Assembly (NCBI GenBank): GCA_963729215.1
Contig: CAVSND010000028.1
Location: 124,001 to 188,000 of the forward strand
Reading direction: 5' to 3'
Source of the DNA: CAVQJU01 sp963729215
Lineage (GTDB): Bacteria; Acidobacteriota; Vicinamibacteria; Vicinamibacterales; CAVVIG01
Length of the DNA stretch: 64,000 nucleotides
A program made the translations under genes and the position numbers. Below, piece by piece: positions 27,545 to 36,846 of the stretch (its first letter is position 1; every line of letters starts with the position of its first letter). Below the pieces are notes generated by a model. It was not told the origin of the DNA. It ran no database searches and saw only the letters and a program-made list of their open reading frames with translations.

Positions 27545-28696
27545 TTAGAGGCCGGCGCCCTTCTTGAGTGCCGCGGCCTTGTCGGTCTTCTCCCACGTGA
27601 ACTCCGGCTCGGTCCGGCCGAAGTGGCCGAACGCCGCAGTCTTCGTGTAGATGGGACGACGGAGGTTCAGCTCTTCGTGGATACCGCGCGGCGTCAGCTT
27701 GAAGTTCTGCCGCACGAGCTCGGTGATCTTCGGCTCCGGAATTTTGCCCGAGCCGTCCGTATCGACCATGACCGACACGGGTTCCGCGACACCGATCGCG
27801 TACGCGAGCTGCACGGTCGCACGATCGGCGAGGCCGGCCGCGACGACGTTCTTCGCGACGTAGCGCGCCATGTAGCACGCCGAGCGATCGACCTTCGTCG
27901 GATCCTTGCCCGAGAACGCGCCGCCGCCGTGCGGGGCGTAGCCGCCGTAGGTGTCGACGATGATCTTGCGTCCGGTGACGCCCGCGTCGCCGTGCGGACC
28001 GCCGACCACGAAGCGCCCCGTCGGATTGACGTAGATCTTCGTGTTCTTGTCCATCAGGTTCGCCGGCATCGACGTCTTGATGATCTTGTTGGTGATGTCC
28101 TCGCGCATCGTCTCCTGGCTGACCAGCGGGCTGTGCTGGCTCGAGATGACGACGGCGTCGATGCGGATCGGCTTGATGCCGTCGTACTCGACCGTGACCT
28201 GCGACTTGCCGTCCGGCCGGAGGTACTCGAGTGAGCCGTCGCGGCGGCAGCACGACAAACCCTTGACCAGCTTGTGCGCCAGCATGATCGGGAGCGGCAT
28301 GAGCTCGTCGGTCTCGTTGCAGGCGTAGCCGAACATCAGGCCCTGGTCGCCGGCGCCGCCCGTGTCCACGCCCATCGCGATGTCCGGCGACTGGCTGTGG
28401 ATGGACGAGAGCACGGCGCAGGTCTCGGCGTCGAAGCCGTATTTCCCGCGGGTGTAGCCGACTTCGGTAATCGTCTTGCGGACGACGTCCTGGTAGTCGA
28501 TCTTGGCGGTCGTGGTGATTTCTCCGGCAACGAGGGCGAGGCCCGTCGTTACAAGCGTTTCACACGCCACGCGGCTCATGGGGTCCTGCGTGAGAATGGC
28601 GTCGAGAATCGAGTCCGAGATCTGATCCGCGATCTTGTCCGGATGTCCTTCGGTCACCGACTCAGACGTAAAGAGATGACGTCCGTTACGGCTCAT
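27545..28696 (-). CDS. metK: S-adenosylmethionine synthetase MetK
   Basis: 383 residues, full length. Motifs: FTSESVTEGHPDKIADQISD, GAGDQGLMFGYACNET (the GAGDQG methionine-site motif), and GGGAFSGKDPTKVDRS (the phosphate-binding P-loop). It makes SAM from methionine and ATP. AAGGAG lies six bases before the ATG. The segment usually reading LVKRLAEVRKDG is LVKGLSCCRRDG here. The PHP gene follows on the same strand. No SAM riboswitch fits in the 77-base upstream gap. Confidence 0.96.
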   Translation of the reverse strand: MSRNGRHLFTSESVTEGHPDKIADQISDSILDAILTQDPMSRVACETLVTTGLALVAGEITTTAKIDYQDVVRKTITEVGYTRGKYGFDAETCAVLSSIHSQSPDIAMGVDTGGAGDQGLMFGYACNETDELMPLPIMLAHKLVKGLSCCRRDGSLEYLRPDGKSQVTVEYDGIKPIRIDAVVISSQHSPLVSQETMREDITNKIIKTSMPANLMDKNTKIYVNPTGRFVVGGPHGDAGVTGRKIIVDTYGGYAPHGGGAFSGKDPTKVDRSACYMARYVAKNVVAAGLADRATVQLAYAIGVAEPVSVMVDTDGSGKIPEPKITELVRQNFKLTPRGIHEELNLRRPIYTKTAAFGHFGRTEPEFTWEKTDKAAALKKGAGL

Positions 28697-28773
28697 GCCG
28701 TGCTCCTTGAAAGAAAGAGAGAAACCTGACGCGTCGAAGAAACGCGTATGCCAAACACTTCAGTGTAGCAGAA

Positions 28774-29666
28774 TCAGGCCCGCGGGTGGAAGCGGTTGTA
28801 GACCGCCTTGAGCCGCGCCTCGAGGACGTGCGTGTAGATCTGCGTCGTCGACAGGTCCGCGTGGCCAAGCATCATCTGGATGGCGCGCAGGTCCGCTCCG
28901 CGCTCGAGCAGATGCGTCGCGAACGAGTGGCGCACGACGTGGGGACTGAGCGTCCGCGGAAGGCTGGCCTGCCGCCCATAGCCTTTCAGAATCTTCCAGA
29001 ATCCCACGCGGCTGAGCGGCCCGCCGCGCGCGTTGACGAACAGCTGCGGCGTCGCGCGACCCTTCGCATGACGCGTGAGGCCCGGCCGGACACTCGCCTG
29101 ATACTTCTCGATCCAGGCCGCCGCCTGTTCGCCGATCGGGATCAGCCGCTCCTTGTTTCCCTTGCCGATACACGTCAGATACTGCTCGTCCAGGTGGAGA
29201 TCGGCGGCGCGAACGCCGACGAGCTCGGATACGCGCATGCCGGTCGCGTACAGCAGTTCGATGAGCGCGCGATCCCGGAGGCCAAGCGGCGTCGATGTGT
29301 CGGGCTGCGCCAGGAGCGTGTCCACTTCCTCGATCGAGAGAAACTTCGGAAGTGCCGGCCATGCCGGTGGAGGCTGCAGATCCTCGGCCGGGCTCTCGCT
29401 CGAGACGGCGGTCGAGGACGAGAAACCTGTAGAAGCCCCGGACCGCCGCAACCGCGCGCGCCACTGAACGAGGCGATTGGCCTCGGCGTCCGCTGCTGTT
29501 GCACAAAGGCGTCGAGCGCCTTTCGGTCGAGGTCCTCCAGCCGGCGATCTGCCCCCGCCGCAAAGGCGGCGAGCCCGGCCAGGTCGCGGCCATAGCTCTC
29601 GAGGGTATGGCCGGATAACCGCCGTTCGACGCGCAGATGATCCAGGTAGGAGGCGATCAGGCTCAC
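28774..29666 (-). CDS. xerD: Site-specific tyrosine recombinase XerD, two frame breaks
   Basis: About 297 residues after removing single insertions near 29485 and 29396. The N-terminal SAM-like domain (ASYLDHLRVERRLSGHTLESY) and middle segment (VARAVAAVRGFYRFLVLD) lead to the catalytic domain with ELLYATGMRVSELVGV (Arg), SPHVVRHSFATHLLERGADL (His-x-x-Arg), MLGHADLSTTQIYTHV (His and the nucleophilic Tyr). The GTG start fits the domain boundary. It resolves chromosome dimers at dif with XerC; a dif site lies at 21125-21152. Confidence 0.92.
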
Positions 29667-29710
29667 GGCTATGATAGTATGCGCGACTGCTTCTAGAGGT
29701 TCCTGTCGTT

Positions 29711-30655
29711 ATGCCCCTGCGCTCGAAGTGGCAGTCTCTTCCCACCGAAGCCATCAATCCCGACACCCTCGCCCTCGACAAGCTTGCGCCGGCCGATCTG
29801 GTCGAGGAAATGCTCCACGAAGATCGCAAGATGCTGGCGGCGGTCCAGCGCGAGAAGGATCGGATCGCGGTGGGGATCGACATCCTGACGCGCGCGCTTC
29901 GGAGCGGCGGGCGTATCGTGTTTGTCGGCGCGGGAACAAGCGGCAGGCTCGGCGTGCTGGAATCGTCGGAAATGCCGCCCACCTTCGGCACCAAACCCGA
30001 GCTGGTCCAGGCCATCATGGCCGGCGGCAAGGACGCGATGCTGACGCCCCGCGAAGGCGTCGACGACAACTACGAAGAAGGCGCGCGATCCGTCAATCGG
30101 CTCCGCCCCAGCAAGAAGGACGTCGTCATCGGCGTCTCGGCGAGCGGCATGACGCAGTTCGTCCGGGGGGCGCTCACGCGCGCCCGCCGCGCGGGTTCGA
30201 AGATCATCTTCGTGACATGCGATCCCCGGACCGAGCTCCAGACCTTCGTCGACCTGACGATCGCGCCGGGCGTGGGTCCCGAGGTCATCGCCGGTTCAAC
30301 GCGTCTCAAGGCGGGCACGGCCACCAAGATCGTGTTGAACATGCTGACCACCGGCGCGATGGTCCGGATCGGCAAGACCTACGGCAATCTGATGGTCGAC
30401 GTCCAGACGGGCTCGGAAAAACGCCGCGATCGCGCCCGGCGTATCGTGTCCATCGTCACGGGCCTCGAGGACGATGCGGCCGACAAGCTGCTGCGCCGCG
30501 CCCGCTGGAACGTGAAGGCCGCCATCGTGATGGAAAAGGCTGGCCTCGCCTACCCCCAGGCGATGGCTCGCCTCCGCAAGGCGCACGACTTCATCCGCGA
30601 TGCGATCGGCGAAGACGCCGAAGTCCGATTGAGACAACTGCTGCAGGTCGGTTAG
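29711..30655 (+). CDS. murQ: N-acetylmuramic acid 6-phosphate etherase MurQ
   Basis: 314 residues with a SIS fold. Family motifs are ALRSGGRIVFVGAGTSGRLGVLE, the PREGVDDNYEEGARSV region, VSASGMTQFVRGAL and AGSTRLKAGTATKIVLNMLTT. MurQ cleaves the lactyl ether of MurNAc-6-P to give GlcNAc-6-P in cell-wall recycling. It is divergent from xerD and followed 13 bases later by a GHL10 glycosidase and then a serine hydrolase, which suits a recycling operon. Confidence 0.95.
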   Translation: MPLRSKWQSLPTEAINPDTLALDKLAPADLVEEMLHEDRKMLAAVQREKDRIAVGIDILTRALRSGGRIVFVGAGTSGRLGVLESSEMPPTFGTKPELVQAIMAGGKDAMLTPREGVDDNYEEGARSVNRLRPSKKDVVIGVSASGMTQFVRGALTRARRAGSKIIFVTCDPRTELQTFVDLTIAPGVGPEVIAGSTRLKAGTATKIVLNMLTTGAMVRIGKTYGNLMVDVQTGSEKRRDRARRIVSIVTGLEDDAADKLLRRARWNVKAAIVMEKAGLAYPQAMARLRKAHDFIRDAIGEDAEVRLRQLLQVG

Positions 30656-30668
30656 ACTTTCACCGCTG

Positions 30669-31925
30669 ATGCGCCGTTTCCGCGACCGCGCGGCCGGATT
30701 GATCGCCGGCCTGACGCTTGCCTGCCTCGTGCTCGTTTCCGTCCACGCCGATCAGACTGGCGCACCGACGCCGCCCGCCGCGCGCGATGAAGTCCGCGCC
30801 TTGTGGGTTGTCCGCACGAGCCTGACTTCCCCGTCGGCGATCGACGAGATGGTGGCAGCCGCCAGGGCCGGGGGGTTCAATACGCTGCTGGTGCAGGTGC
30901 GCGGCCGCGGCGACGCGTATTATCTCGGCGGCGCCGAGCCTCGTCCATCCGCTTTGATCTCACAACCAGCCTTCGACCCGCTCGCGCGCACGATGTCCGC
31001 CGCGCACAGCGCGGGGCTGGCCGTGCACGCCTGGATCAACGTCAACCTCGTAGCGGGCACGGACCTGCCGGTGGCCCGCAATCACGTCGTCTATCGGCAC
31101 CCCGAATGGTTGATGGTGCCCCGGTCGATGGGCGAGGACTTCGCGACGCTCGACCCGACCGGCCCGGAGTATCTGGGCCGGCTGGTCCGGTACGCGCGCA
31201 GCCGCCCCACAGAAATCGAAGGCCTCTATCTGTCGCCGGTCACGCCGGGCGCGATCGACTACACGACGGCGGTCGTCCGGGACATCGTCGAGCGTTACGC
31301 GGTGGACGGCGTGCACTTCGACTACATGCGCTATCCGAACGACGAGTTCGACTACAGCCGGGAGACGCTCGCGGCGTTCCGGCGTTCGGTTTTTTCCGAT
31401 CTCCCCGAGAGCGAGCGGACGAGGTACGAGGCGCGGGAAAAATCCGAGCCGCTTCTATACACGAGAGCGTTCCCGGATCGATGGCGGGCGTTCCGCGCTG
31501 AGCGCCTGACTGCCCTGCTGACGCAGTTGCGCGAGACCGTCCGATCCGTGCGGTCGGGCGCCGTGGTCAGCGCCGCCGTGGCGCCGGACCCGGTCGAAGC
31601 CGCCGGCCGCCGGCTCCAGGATTGGCCCCTCTGGCTTGCTCGTGGCCTGCTGGATATCGTCTGCCCCATGGCGTACGACACCGACAACGCGGCGTTCGCG
31701 TCGCAGATCGCGGCGGCGCGCGAAGCGGCGGGACGCCATCCGTTGTGGGTCGGCATTGGCGCGGACCGCCTGTCGCACGAGCAGATCATCGATGACATCC
31801 TGGCCGCCCGGCGTGCGGGGGCCGGTGGCGTCGTCCTGTTTTCGTACGACAGCCTTGTCGCCCCGACGCGCGGTTCCGGCTATCTCAGCCGTCTTGGCAA
31901 GGCGGCGTTCAGCACGCAGTTTTAA
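30669..31925 (+). CDS. Family 10 glycosyl hydrolase-like protein (GHL10/DUF187), exported
   Basis: 418 residues with a signal peptide (LIAGLTLACLVLVSVHA). The GHL10 TIM-barrel signature starts EVRALWVVRTSLTSPSAIDEMV and continues FNTLLVQVRGRGDAYY, LAVHAWINVNLVAG and DGVHFDYMRYP. Related proteins such as B. subtilis YngK are annotated as glycosidases with undefined substrate. Its position right after murQ suggests a peptidoglycan fragment as substrate (inference). Confidence 0.88.
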   Translation: MRRFRDRAAGLIAGLTLACLVLVSVHADQTGAPTPPAARDEVRALWVVRTSLTSPSAIDEMVAAARAGGFNTLLVQVRGRGDAYYLGGAEPRPSALISQPAFDPLARTMSAAHSAGLAVHAWINVNLVAGTDLPVARNHVVYRHPEWLMVPRSMGEDFATLDPTGPEYLGRLVRYARSRPTEIEGLYLSPVTPGAIDYTTAVVRDIVERYAVDGVHFDYMRYPNDEFDYSRETLAAFRRSVFSDLPESERTRYEAREKSEPLLYTRAFPDRWRAFRAERLTALLTQLRETVRSVRSGAVVSAAVAPDPVEAAGRRLQDWPLWLARGLLDIVCPMAYDTDNAAFASQIAAAREAAGRHPLWVGIGADRLSHEQIIDDILAARRAGAGGVVLFSYDSLVAPTRGSGYLSRLGKAAFSTQF

Positions 31926-31927
31926 CG

Positions 31928-32065
31928 AGGTTCAAGGGTCCACAGGCTCCAAAGGTTCAAGGGGTCCACAAGGTCCACGAGGTCCAAGGGTTCGAGAGTG
32001 CGCGTCACGACTTCTAAGATCACGAGTTCGCAAGATCACCACATCACCAAATCACCAGATCAAAT
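31928..32065 (+). repeat. Two short-period tandem repeat tracts between GHL10 and serine hydrolase genes
   Basis: 31928-32000 is a degenerate nine-base repeat (GGTTCAAGG, GGTCCACAA, GGTCCACGA, GGTCCAAGG). 32034-32062 is an eight-base repeat (ATCACCAC, ATCACCAA, ATCACCAG). They fill nearly all of the 146-base gap and leave no clear Shine-Dalgarno before 32072. Confidence 0.75.
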
Positions 32066-32071
32066 TCCAAG

Positions 32072-33131
32072 ATGGTAGGTTCCGATGCAGCGCGCCGGGT
32101 TCTGGAGCACGCGATTCGGTCGCGCGTCTTTCCGGCAGCCGCGGCGGACGTGGGCGACAGCGGCGGCCCGCTGTGGCAGGACGCGCTCGGCACTCTGGCC
32201 TTTGAAGCCGACGATTCGAGGCTGACGCCGTCCGGGATCGACACGCCGTTCGATCTCGCCTCGCTCACCAAGCCGATCGCGACGGCGACGGTCGTGATGC
32301 GACTCGCCGACACCGGAACACTGGCGCTCGACGAACGTGTGGGTGCGTACTTCGAAGAGTGGCGCGGCGCCGAGCGGCGCGACGTGACGGTTGCCGATCT
32401 TCTGGAACACGCGTCGGGCCTGCCGGCCCGCCTCCTCGACCAGGCGCCGGCCGGCCGGCGTGAGTTCGAACACGACATCTGCACGATGCCGCTGGAGTAC
32501 GCGCCTCGCGCGCGCTCTCTCTACAGCGACCTCGGATTCATCCTGCTGGGATTCCTCGTGGCCGATCGCGGCGGCGCTCCGCTTGCCGATCAGTTCGCGT
32601 CCGTCGTCGATCCGTTCGCCCCCGGGCTCACATTTGCACTGCCGTCTGATACCAAACGGCTGGCCGCACCGACGACGGCGATGGATCAGGACGTCCGCCG
32701 TGGACGAACACTCGTCGGTGAAGTGCACGACAATTATGCGGCCGCGCTCGGCGGAGCCGCCGGACACGCAGGCCTTTTCGGAACGGCGCCGGATGTGGCC
32801 GCTTACGCCAGAGTCGTGCTCAGGGCCGCGCGCGGCGAGACGCGGGAGCCGTCGCCGTTTACGCCGTCGCTCGTCCGTCGATTCACGACGCGGAGCCTCG
32901 TGCCCGGCAGTTCACGGGCACTCGGCTGGGACACGATGCTGCCCACCTCGTCATGCGGCACGAGGATGTCGGCGTCGGCGTTCGGCCACGTGGGATTTAC
33001 GGGAACGTCGCTCTGGATCGATCCCGGCCGGGACCGTTACTTCGTACCTGCTCACCAATCGCGCGCACGGCGGCGGATCGCTCGAGCAGATGCGCGACGT
33101 CAGGCGCGCCTTTCACGACGCGTTCGAATAG
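32072..33131 (+). CDS. Beta-lactamase-family serine hydrolase (AmiE-like), frame break near 33045
   Basis: About 352 residues. The SxxK catalytic motif is FDLASLTKPIATATVV and the YxN-type motif is YSDLGFILLGFLV. The frame breaks in TTCGTACCTG near 33045; after correction LWIDPGRDRYF runs on through LLTNRAHGGGSLEQMRDVRRAF to the stop at 33131. No signal peptide is evident. B. subtilis AmiE, a MurNAc-L-Ala amidase encoded with murQ, belongs to the same superfamily, and this gene lies two genes from murQ. A D,D-carboxypeptidase or esterase role is also possible. Confidence 0.82.
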
Positions 33132-33169
33132 CCAAATCCGCCCGTCCGGCGTCTTAACTCGACGTGAGC

Positions 33170-33974
33170 CTAGCGTCCGCGTCCAGGCCCTGCGGGCCCT
33201 GGTGGGAACGGGAACGGTGTGCCGCCGGGATTGGGATTGCCGCCGGGACCGCGTCCGCCGGGCCCCCCGGGCCCGCCGCGCTGACCGCCGCCCGGAGGAA
33301 ATGGACCGCCTCCCCCGCCAGGAGCAAACGGACCGTTGCCGCGTTGTCCGGGGTTGTTGCCGCGCTGTCCGGCTCCAGGCGTAGCCGTTCCCGCAGCGGC
33401 GGGCGGCGGCGTGTAGACGAACGCCCACTCGTTGTAATGGGACCGGCCTTTGTAGAGCCGAATGGAAGTCGCCGTGCTCTTGCTGGTGACGCCGATGATT
33501 CCGCCCGCGGGAGCACCGCCTGGCGAGCCGGAGGAGACGAGTCCAAGGGGCCCGGCGCCAGGCGCCGGACCGCCTCTTTGTCCCTGTGTCGGCTGGCCGC
33601 CGCGTCCACCGGCTGGTCCTCCGGGCGTATTCGACTGCTGCTGCGCCTGCGTGAGCGGCACGAAGTCTTCGTTCGTCACGGGATCTTTGTACTTCTTGCG
33701 CAGGAATTTCTGTTCGACCAGGACGTCGATGCTCGGCGGGTACGCGTTGGCAAACTTCTTCTGAAACATCCCGATGGAGTGCGCGATCTGTTCGCCGCGG
33801 AAGACGAGCTCTTCTTCCTTTTCGCGCTGCACCATCTGTCTCCAGGCAGGCATCGCCACTGTCATCATGATGGTCATGATGGCGATGCCCACGAGCAGGG
33901 CCGCCATCGCATAGCCGGCTTCAGGGCTCGAGCGCGTGTGGGCGACCCCTTTTGTCTTGACCAGCTAAGTACAT
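33170..33974 (-). CDS. Pseudopilin-like protein with long Gly/Pro-rich C-terminus; N-terminus probably frame-broken
   Basis: The open frame from ATG 33907 starts inside the hydrophobic helix (MAALLVGIAIMTIMMTVAMPAWRQM). Upstream in the same frame the residues SSPEAGYA supply a prepilin-peptidase-type Gly/Tyr cleavage site, but no ATG precedes them before a stop. ATG 33974 would give a normal leader (MYLAGQDKRGRP) if one extra base near 33940 is removed. The middle resembles GspG (FRGEQIAHSIGMFQKKFANAYPPSIDVLVEQKFLRKKYKDP). The last ~130 residues are Gly/Pro/Gln-rich and probably disordered. The boundaries are uncertain. Confidence 0.65.
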
Positions 33975-33999
33975 GTGAATTAAGATGGTTAGCGCATTC

Positions 34000-35349
34000 A
34001 TGATATCACGATCTCGATTGGCGATCCGGCTCGGGCTGTTCACCGCGTGCGTGCGTTCCGATGCTGGCGTGCGAGCGCGTGCCGCTGCTCGCCCCCTCCG
34101 GATCGACCCTGACGCTGACGAGCCCGACGACCGCCCTCCCGATCAACGGGACGGCGGCGATCGGCGTGCAGGTGATCGAGCCGTCCGGTACGCCGCCGCA
34201 CAGCGGCACCCATGTCACCTTTACTACGACGCTCGGCACGCTCTTTCCGACTGAGGCGGAAACAGATTCATCCGGCCAGGCGATCGTTCAGTTCAGGGCT
34301 GGTTCTGCGTCCGGCACGGCGACGATCAGTGCGATATCAGGCGGCGCCAGCGTACCGGCCACCGGCGTCATCAAGATCCTCGTGGGAACCGCTGCCGTTG
34401 GCAGGGTCAGCCTGAACGCGAGTCCCTCGCAGGTTCCGTCGCTTGGCGGTTCTTCCACCATCAGCGCCCAGGTGTACGACGTGAACGGTAATGCGCTGAG
34501 CGCTACGCAGGTTTCGTTTTCGACGACGGCCGGAACGTTGAACTCGACGCTTGCCGTCACGGACGGGAATGGAACCGCGCAGGTCGTCCTCACGACGTCG
34601 GTCCAGGCTGTTGTCACGGCCAGTGTCGGCGCAACCGCGCCGGCGGGTGGGGGTACGGGCGGGGGCACCGGTGGCGGTACGGGTGGTGGCACCGGCGGAG
34701 GTACGACCACGACAACGCCGACCGGCACAGCCTCGGCGACCGTGACAGTGAATGTCGTGCCCCAGCCTACGGTTTCGCTGACGCTCGACACGACGAACCC
34801 GACATCCGGAACGGATGTTCATTTACGGATCAGTTGCGGCCGCGGCGACTGGAGGGTCTGCGATTCAGAACGTCACGATTAACTATGGCGACGGCCCCGT
34901 CGCAGACCCTGGGCGCGGTCACGGGTACCGCCATCGCGATTGCACCACATCTATGCGAACGCTCAAGCGTGGCAACGTTCACCGTGACGTTGACTGCTCG
35001 AGACAGCGCAGGCGGCGTCGGCACCGCCGTGACCACTGTTTTCGTCCAGCCGGCGACGCCGCTCGACGCGTGCTTGCTGTCCGCCACTGCGACACCATCA
35101 GGCGACGAACACGATCGTGTCGATTCACGGCGACGGTCATCGGCCTCGGCAATGTCCGTGGTCGTGAACTACCACTGGGACTTCGATGACGGCAAGACCG
35201 CGGTCGATGATTTAGGGACCAAGTGCGCATGCGGTAGCCATCAGCACTCACCGCGACTACCGGTGGCATCAGGGACTCCGGCCACGGTCACCGTCACCGG
35301 ACAGATTCGCTGGCGACTACTCAGGTCGGCCAAGCATCATCCGCCGTAA
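34000..35349 (+). pseudogene. Ig-like (Big_1)/PKD-domain lipoprotein, multiple frame breaks
   Basis: A signal region (MISRSRLAIRLGLFTAC) breaks frame near 34057 and resumes MLACERVPLLAPSG, giving a lipobox LAC. Two Big_1-like domains follow (LTLTSPTTALPINGTAAIGV; VSFSTTAGTLNSTLAVTDGNG) separated by GGGT repeats (about 34648-34700). After 34815 the frame changes at least five times while coding fragments remain recognisable: GGSAIQNVTINYGDG, FTVTLTARDSAGGVGTA and a PKD-like VNYHWDFDDG. It is either a decaying surface protein or a badly called region. A strong terminator follows the stop. Confidence 0.6.
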
Positions 35350-35374
35350 GCGCGCATTTCTAGTTCGAGTCTGG

Positions 35375-35403
35375 AAAGGCCGGGCTATCAGCGCCCGGCC
35401 TTT
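35375..35403. terminator. Strong intrinsic hairpin terminator
   Basis: AAAGGCCGGGC (35375-35385) pairs perfectly with GCCCGGCCTTT (35393-35403) around a seven-base loop. The stem is 11 base pairs with A/T ends on both sides, so it could act in both directions. It lies 26 bases after the Ig-domain gene and before the padR promoter. Confidence 0.85.
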
Positions 35404-35422
35404 GCTCTATTCCAGCTCGTGC

Positions 35423-35460
35423 TTGACAGTCCTCAGGATCCTGTGCCTACAATGTAGGCA
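35423..35460 (+). promoter_or_regulatory. padR promoter with overlapping palindromic operator
   Basis: TTGACA (35423-35428) and TACAAT (35448-35453) are separated by 19 bases, slightly wide. The -10 lies inside a perfect palindrome, TGCCTACA-A-TGTAGGCA (35444-35460), ending six bases before the padR ATG. TACA/TGTA palindromes are typical PadR operators, so autorepression is the natural reading. Confidence 0.75.
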
Positions 35461-35465
35461 TAATC

Positions 35466-35792
35466 ATGGCCGACCTCCTTGGAGCGTTCGAGCAAGCCGT
35501 CCTGCTCGCCGTCGTTCGGCTGCGAGACGACGCGTACGGCCGCGCGATCCTGAAGGAAGTGAAAGACCGGCTCGAGCGTGAGGTGGCGGCCGGCGCCGTC
35601 CACGCCACGCTTGGCCGCCTCGAGCAGAAAGGCCTGCTGACCTCTCGGCTGGGCGCGGGCACGCCGATTCGAGGCGGCCGTGCGCGGCGCTTCTACCGCC
35701 TGCAGCCTGCCGGTCAGCGTGCGCTCAACGACACACGCGCCGCCATCGACAACCTGTGGCTCGGCCTTCGCTGGCCCCTGAAAGGAATATAA
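35466..35792 (+). CDS. PadR-family transcriptional regulator
   Basis: 108 residues with a winged helix typical of PadR: LLGAFEQAVLLAVVRLRDDAYGRAILKEV, then HATLGRLEQKGLLTSRLG and RRFYRLQPAGQRAL. The short C-terminus is the small PadR-s2-like form common in Acidobacteria beside permease genes. It is preceded by its own palindrome and followed 12 bases later by a membrane protein carrying a permease-prefix region, probably its regulated partner. Confidence 0.9.
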   Translation: MADLLGAFEQAVLLAVVRLRDDAYGRAILKEVKDRLEREVAAGAVHATLGRLEQKGLLTSRLGAGTPIRGGRARRFYRLQPAGQRALNDTRAAIDNLWLGLRWPLKGI

Positions 35793-35804
35793 GGAGTCTA
35801 GAAC

Positions 35805-36428
35805 ATGACACCAGACCCTGCCGGCCGACCGTCGGATTCCGCTCAACCGCCCCGCTGGGCGGCTGCGTTGCTGGAGTCGCTCCTGCCGTCCGGCGAAGCC
35901 GAGACCGTTGTCGGTGACCTGATCGAGGAATATCGTGACGCTGTTCTTCCAGCGCGGGGACAGCGGCAGGCGAATATCTGGTTCGTTCGACAGGTTGCCG
36001 GGTTCGCGTGGCGAGCCCCGGTTGTCTGGGGACTCGTGGTCGCCGCGTTCATTGCGGGCCGATTCGTCCTGGACACGTTCGCCCCGCCTGCGAGCTACGC
36101 GCAGCGCTCCTTCTTCACGACGTGGTCATCGATCCTGCTCTATCTGCTCGCGGGCTTCTGGGGCGCGCGGCGAACCGGACGGGCCCGCGCAGGCATGCTC
36201 GTCGCCGTTTGCGCGCACGCCATCGGATGGACCGTGAGTATCGCCATCACAGGCGCCATCTTCGTGGGCGTAATTCGGGACGACGCGGCGATGCTGAATC
36301 TCTTTCGGGAGACGGGAGGCTGGGGAGAGCAATGGTTCCTTCCCCTGATGTTGCTTCCCTTCGTGCTGGTACTGGGTTCGGTTGGAGGCGTGTGCGGCAG
36401 AACGCTGGCGAAGCGATCCCGGGCCTGA
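35805..36428 (+). CDS. Membrane protein with stand-alone permease-prefix domain
   Basis: 207 residues. The N-terminus (PPRWAAALLESLLP, then GDLIEEYRD and RQVAGFAWR) matches the permease prefix domain usually found at the front of acidobacterial duplicated orphan permeases (ADOP). Here four to five transmembrane helices follow (VVWGLVVAAFIAGRFVLD, SILLYLLAGFWGA, LVAVCAHAIGWTVSIAI, LMLLPFVLVLGSVGGV), but there is no MacB/FtsX permease domain. The reading frame ends cleanly, so it is not an obvious truncation. Function unknown; probably regulated by the adjacent PadR. Confidence 0.75.
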   Translation: MTPDPAGRPSDSAQPPRWAAALLESLLPSGEAETVVGDLIEEYRDAVLPARGQRQANIWFVRQVAGFAWRAPVVWGLVVAAFIAGRFVLDTFAPPASYAQRSFFTTWSSILLYLLAGFWGARRTGRARAGMLVAVCAHAIGWTVSIAITGAIFVGVIRDDAAMLNLFRETGGWGEQWFLPLMLLPFVLVLGSVGGVCGRTLAKRSRA

Positions 36429-36846
36429 TTACCAGTCCGCGTATTTCGTGTCGTCGAGGGCGGTCGCTTCCGATCCACTCTTGACGTCGTAGACACCCGG
36501 GGACGCCGTTGGGTTGTTCGGATCCGGCTCGCTGGGGACCGTCTGCCATGTGCTCGAGCTCATGGTGAACGGATCGTCCGGCAGTTTTCTCAGGTAGCCT
36601 TCGCTGACGAGCGCGTCCAGCGTGCCCGGATACATCATCTTATCGGCGTAGAACTGATCGATCGCATCCCGCATCCTGAAGAGGTCCTCCTTCAGGACCG
36701 CTTCCCGCGCGCGGATCACGCTGTTCCGGGTACTGGGCAAGCCCGATGCCGGCCAGCACGACCAGAATGACCATGACGACCATCAACTCGATCAGCGTGA
36801 AGCCACGCTGGATCGAATTACCAGTCTTTGTACTTCGTCCCGTCAA
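36429..36846 (-). CDS. Type II secretion pseudopilin (GspG/PilE-like), frame break near 36728
   Basis: The leader RGFTLIELMVVMVILVVLAGIGLAQY is a textbook type IV prepilin N-terminus (G|FTLIE cleavage). The frame then breaks in CAGTACCCGG on the minus strand (near 36728); removing one base continues RNSVIRAREAVLKEDLFRMRDAIDQFYADK. The end TKYADW resembles the end of the preceding pseudopilin (TKYKDW), suggesting duplication. About 138 residues. The start at 36846 overlaps the upstream gene by 29 bases; no later start exists before the leader. Confidence 0.85.

Noticed and set aside
28697..28773. SAM riboswitch upstream of metK
   Set aside because: The gap is only 77 bases and shows no conserved riboswitch core, only short ACGCGT repeats.
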